DNA from: Chryseobacterium soldanellicola
GTDB lineage: Bacteria; Bacteroidota; Bacteroidia; Flavobacteriales; Weeksellaceae
Assembly: GCF_900100115.1 (NCBI RefSeq)
Contig: NZ_FNKL01000003.1
Location: forward strand, 558,001-622,000
Direction: 5' to 3'
Length of the DNA stretch: 64,000 bases
This document shows, piece after piece, positions 61,152 through 64,000 of the stretch. The notes under the pieces are model-generated. The model was not told the origin of the DNA. It did no database searches and saw nothing but the letters and a program-made list of their open reading frames with translations. The stretch's first letter is position 1. The number at the start of each line of letters is the position of its first letter. Made by a program: the position numbers and the translations under genes.

Positions 61152-61904
61152 TTAAGGAGATGTTTTATTGTTTAACCTATCAATGTCTTTATTTTCAAAA
61201 ATCACTTTATAATAATTCATCTCGTTTTTAATCATGTAATCAAATGGATGATCTTGTGTATCATATACTTGATATGTGAATATTATAAATCTTATAATCA
61301 CTGAAATTAATCCTAAAAAATATATCCACCTAGGCATATTTGCATTTAGATTGTTGTATTTATTTGTGAGATTGTCAAATTCTCTTGCTTTGATATTATC
61401 TGCAATCAAAGCTTTTTCAGTTTTTTCAATAGATTGTTGTATTTTTATTAGCTCTTCATAATTAATTTTAGCTTCAATATTTAATTCCATCGCTTCTTCT
61501 GCAGTTATATTTGGATCAGAAACCTTTTCTTGTATTTCCTTTGCTTTCTTTACATATTCAGGCAATATAGACTTAAAGGGTTCTGAAATAGTTTTAATAT
61601 CTTCTCCAAATTGCGTATACTCATCCGGTGCCTTGTATTTATTTTCGTCTATCCTTAACGCAATGATAAATTGTTGATAGTAATAGAAGTTAACGATTAA
61701 CGATACAAGTATAATTATTGTTGTATTAACTTTGCCACTTATTCCTTCAAACTCTAAAATCTCTATTGATAAAAAATTAAGTGATATTAAGATGATTGCA
61801 GCAGAAGTTACGACTGTTCTATTGCCAAAATTAAGTGCTTTTTCGCTTAAAAAATTATTTACATTACTATAATCTAAATCTTTAAGCTTTTGTTTATATT
61901 CCAT
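61152..61904 (-). CDS. Unknown three-helix membrane protein with coiled coil
   Basis: A 250-residue protein I do not recognise. Two hydrophobic helices lie near residues 31-50 and 60-85, then a Glu/Lys-rich central region (about 95-185, EEAMELNIEAKINYEELIKIQ) that looks like a coiled coil, and a third hydrophobic helix near 195-215. It is AT-rich, isolated, and directly downstream of a tRNA, so recent acquisition is possible, but there is no integrase or repeat of the tRNA 3' end to support it. Confidence 0.7.
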   Translation of the reverse strand: MEYKQKLKDLDYSNVNNFLSEKALNFGNRTVVTSAAIILISLNFLSIEILEFEGISGKVNTTIIILVSLIVNFYYYQQFIIALRIDENKYKAPDEYTQFGEDIKTISEPFKSILPEYVKKAKEIQEKVSDPNITAEEAMELNIEAKINYEELIKIQQSIEKTEKALIADNIKAREFDNLTNKYNNLNANMPRWIYFLGLISVIIRFIIFTYQVYDTQDHPFDYMIKNEMNYYKVIFENKDIDRLNNKTSP

Positions 61905-62540
61905 AATCTATTAGTTTTCTCAAATATAATAAAAAAGCATCCTCAAAAAACAAGGATATCCTTGATCGATCAAATACCCCAAAAACTATCATTACGATAT
62001 CTCTGATCTTAATTTAAGTTTTTGCATTAAAATTTCAAATTCTATTATTTAGCATCCCTAAGTTTTTATAGCTTTTTGGCAAATTTCTCCAACCTTATCA
62101 TACTTTCACACCAAACAAAAAGTCCCCGTATTGCTACGAGGACTAAAAACTAATAACCATGAAAACTCAAATTAAACATGAGTGACCGCAAATGTAAGAA
62201 ATGTTTCCCGTATCAATATCTATCGTTAACATTAATTACATCAATTAGCCTTAATTATAACACTTATTAACTAAAAATACCCACTTGCTAGTTCTATTTT
62301 GCGAATTAGGCTTTATCTCTTTTTCTTTGTTTAAAACAAAAGAGATTTTATTCTTAAATCTGTCAAGAACTGATTAAAAAATAAGTGGCGACTTTAATTG
62401 CAATTGTGGAACATGGTAAATAGGAGAAAATAAAAGCATTCGAGCCTGTACAAATATTTGTGCTGTTTCTTTGATCAGGCAGAATCTTAAAATGTAAATC
62501 AGCTTCATAACTTCAAAATCTTCTATCCTTAATTGTAAAA
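61905..62540. other. 636-bp intergenic stretch with small palindromes
   Basis: No gene recognised. It holds two adjoining palindromes, AAGGATATCCTT (61952-61963) and TTGATCGATCAA (61962-61973), and a hairpin AGTCCCCGTA / TACGAGGACT (62121-62144) followed by CTAATAACCATG and an eight-codon frame (MKTQIKHE, 62159-62185). The latter block could be a leader or a small RNA; the rest is AT-rich. Confidence 0.5.
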
Positions 62541-62570
62541 AAATAAGCTCTCATTTCTGAGAGCTTATTT
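62541..62570 (-). terminator. Terminator of the second T9SS gene
   Basis: Perfect 13-bp stem AAATAAGCTCTCA / TGAGAGCTTATTT with a TTTC loop; on the minus strand it continues into a T-rich tail. Confidence 0.85.
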
Positions 62571-62588
62571 TAGTTATTAAAGTATTTG

Positions 62589-64000
62589 TTATTGCTTGAT
62601 AAATTTCTTCTGAACAGTTGTCCCGTTATCGTCTATGTCTATTACATACACTCCACTTATCAGCTTGCTTACGTCGATCTTATTGTTTAAGATAATGCCG
62701 TTTGACACCAATTGTCCTGCCGCATTATACATTTTATACTGAGCTCTTTTGCCAATATTTTTAACGTTTAATATCGTGGCTACCGGATTCGGATAGATAA
62801 CAATTGCGTCCTCATCTACAAGATTAGGAAGTGGTTTTTTAGAAATCTTCACGGTATAATCCTCAACTTCACCATTTGCAAAGCCTGTACAATTCACAGG
62901 AATACCATCTCTCTGCATTGCCACTCTCATTACAACATATTTAAAGCTTGAAGAGCTTACAAATGCATCTGCTGGCACACTGAATGTTCCTGAAACAGGA
63001 GTAGTCGTATTCGGGCCTGAAGCATAGATTCTTTCATTGATATCAAAAGTTCCGTTTCTGTCGAAATCAATCCACACAGCTACTCCTTCACTATTACTGC
63101 CGCTTGATTTCTCGATAGAAATTTCGTTTCCTGAAGTACCTTGCACCAATTCAATAAATGTAGCTGAATTACCTGTATAATCTGTATAAGTTGACGGTCC
63201 TGAAGGATTTTCCATAACAGGTTTACCGTTTGGCTTCACAGTTACTTTTGAAATATGCTCCCCGGCTGCGCTATTTGAGGCCATTGGGCAGTAAACAACT
63301 GTTGGGGTAGTAAACAGGTAAGGCTGCGTATAAGTACCCGGAGTTCCGCTACATACGTTTACCACCTGCATTTCATATTTCGTTAATTCAATTAATCCTG
63401 TAAGCGTTACCGTATTTGTCGATACCGGAAGGTTTGTCCAGCTCGGAATACCTACTTTTCTATATCTTAAAATATAAGTCGCTCCCGGGAATGCATCCCA
63501 GATTACAACTGCACTTGTCGGAGTTAAATTCGTAATTGTTAATCCTGGAGGCGGAATATCACAAGTTCTTTCTGTTGTAAATACTTTAGGATTAGACCAA
63601 GGATTCAGTGTGTTTTCGTTATTACACATGTTCGCGATCTGAACCTCATAAGTAGTATAAACTGTTAAACCAGTAAGAGAATACGTATTTGTAGGCGCTG
63701 CCGGTAAAGCAATATTTGCACTCCATGTAGGGGCACCTACCACTCTGTATCTCATATAATAGGTTGAGCTGGCTGCAAGCGGAGCCCAAGTGATCAATGC
63801 CGAATTCGTAGTAATGTTACTAACCGTTACATTCGGAGGTGTAGGATCACATCTTGTTGTAAACTCTTTATGGGCATACGTTCCGATATTTGTATTACAA
63901 ACTGCCGCTACTTCTACTTCATATAATGTTGCAGAAAGCAAGCCTGTTAAGTTATAGGTATTCGTTGTTGCCGGATAAGGTGAAGCAGCTACAGTGGTTG
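62589..64000 (-). CDS. T9SS-sorted protein with fibronectin type III repeats, N-terminus beyond the window
   Basis: The frame continues without a stop to the right edge, so the protein is longer than the ~470 residues visible. At least three FN3 repeats are present, each with a SALITWAPLAASSTYYMRY-like core and TYEVQIANMCN-like strand, followed by a GEVEDY domain (ending NGEVEDYTVKIS, about 150 residues) and a type A T9SS sorting domain (IVIYPNPVATILNVKNIG ... VQKKFIKQ). It should be secreted by the T9SS. The closely repeated FN3 modules suggest a long surface adhesin or a multidomain enzyme whose catalytic part lies outside the window. Confidence 0.88.
   Translation of the reverse strand, partial: TTVAASPYPATTNTYNLTGLLSATLYEVEVAAVCNTNIGTYAHKEFTTRCDPTPPNVTVSNITTNSALITWAPLAASSTYYMRYRVVGAPTWSANIALPAAPTNTYSLTGLTVYTTYEVQIANMCNNENTLNPWSNPKVFTTERTCDIPPPGLTITNLTPTSAVVIWDAFPGATYILRYRKVGIPSWTNLPVSTNTVTLTGLIELTKYEMQVVNVCSGTPGTYTQPYLFTTPTVVYCPMASNSAAGEHISKVTVKPNGKPVMENPSGPSTYTDYTGNSATFIELVQGTSGNEISIEKSSGSNSEGVAVWIDFDRNGTFDINERIYASGPNTTTPVSGTFSVPADAFVSSSSFKYVVMRVAMQRDGIPVNCTGFANGEVEDYTVKISKKPLPNLVDEDAIVIYPNPVATILNVKNIGKRAQYKMYNAAGQLVSNGIILNNKIDVSKLISGVYVIDIDDNGTTVQKKFIKQ

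Overview
The window is chromosomal DNA of a low-GC member of the Bacteroidota, most probably Chryseobacterium or a close relative (Weeksellaceae/Flavobacteriia). The support is: two proteins with type IX secretion (T9SS) C-terminal sorting domains and a T9SS plug protein; the Bacteroidota-restricted families DUF4290, DUF4295/bL38, DUF4403 and DUF5103; many short lipoproteins; promoters of the Bacteroidota form TTG-N(17-23)-TAnnTTTG; and pairs of six-cysteine peptides with the leader MKNLKKLNR. Almost everything is core chromosome. No phage, insertion sequence, CRISPR array or rRNA operon was seen.

Layout. 1-2,000: end of a DCC-family protein and a secreted GH13 alpha-amylase lipoprotein. 2,000-8,400: DUF4290-murA, DUF2207-LemA, a stand-alone NIL-domain gene with a strong promoter/operator, a YiiX-like hydrolase and a DUF1801 protein. 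8,500-18,700: a T9SS adhesin-like protein, aminotransferase-lipoprotein-murB, proC, VanZ-like, lnt, then the rpmB-rpmG-bL38 ribosomal cluster, ftsY and a GlsB-type membrane protein. 18,700-29,000: sppA divergent from folK, two tandem outer-membrane proteins (one without its OmpA domain), recQ, fmt, ribB(A) and a luciferase-like monooxygenase. 29,000-39,400: small lipoproteins, a Pif1-like helicase, gamma-carbonic anhydrase, a three-domain Nfu protein, hemH, a repeat-rich 640-bp gap, a probable toxin-antitoxin pair, the T9SS plug protein and an MBL hydrolase. 39,400-45,700: a trehalose-use locus (TonB receptor, GH37 trehalase, MFS transporter, divergent AraC regulator). 46,000-53,900: a thioredoxin-like protein and a TetR-controlled RND efflux system with four operator-like palindromes. 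54,000-64,000: miaA, yicC, gmk, nadA, two GG-leader peptides, folB, DUF4403, RDD protein, tRNA-Cys, an unknown membrane protein and a second T9SS protein cut by the window edge.

The intergenic DNA is unusually rich in palindromic repeats. At least six families can be recognised: GTCAT-type elements with a CAGTTAGTATTAG core; TAGCCC...GCTCC elements; GGCTAAAGCC elements; GCAAAG elements; a 110-bp unit in three tandem copies with one dispersed relative; and seven-base microsatellites. One 29-30-nt hairpin module sits inside three otherwise different palindromic contexts.

The candidates most worth follow-up are the GG-leader peptide pair, the four-operator TetR/RND control region with its two vestigial leader ORFs, the TA-like pair, the NIL-gene operator and the modular palindromes.
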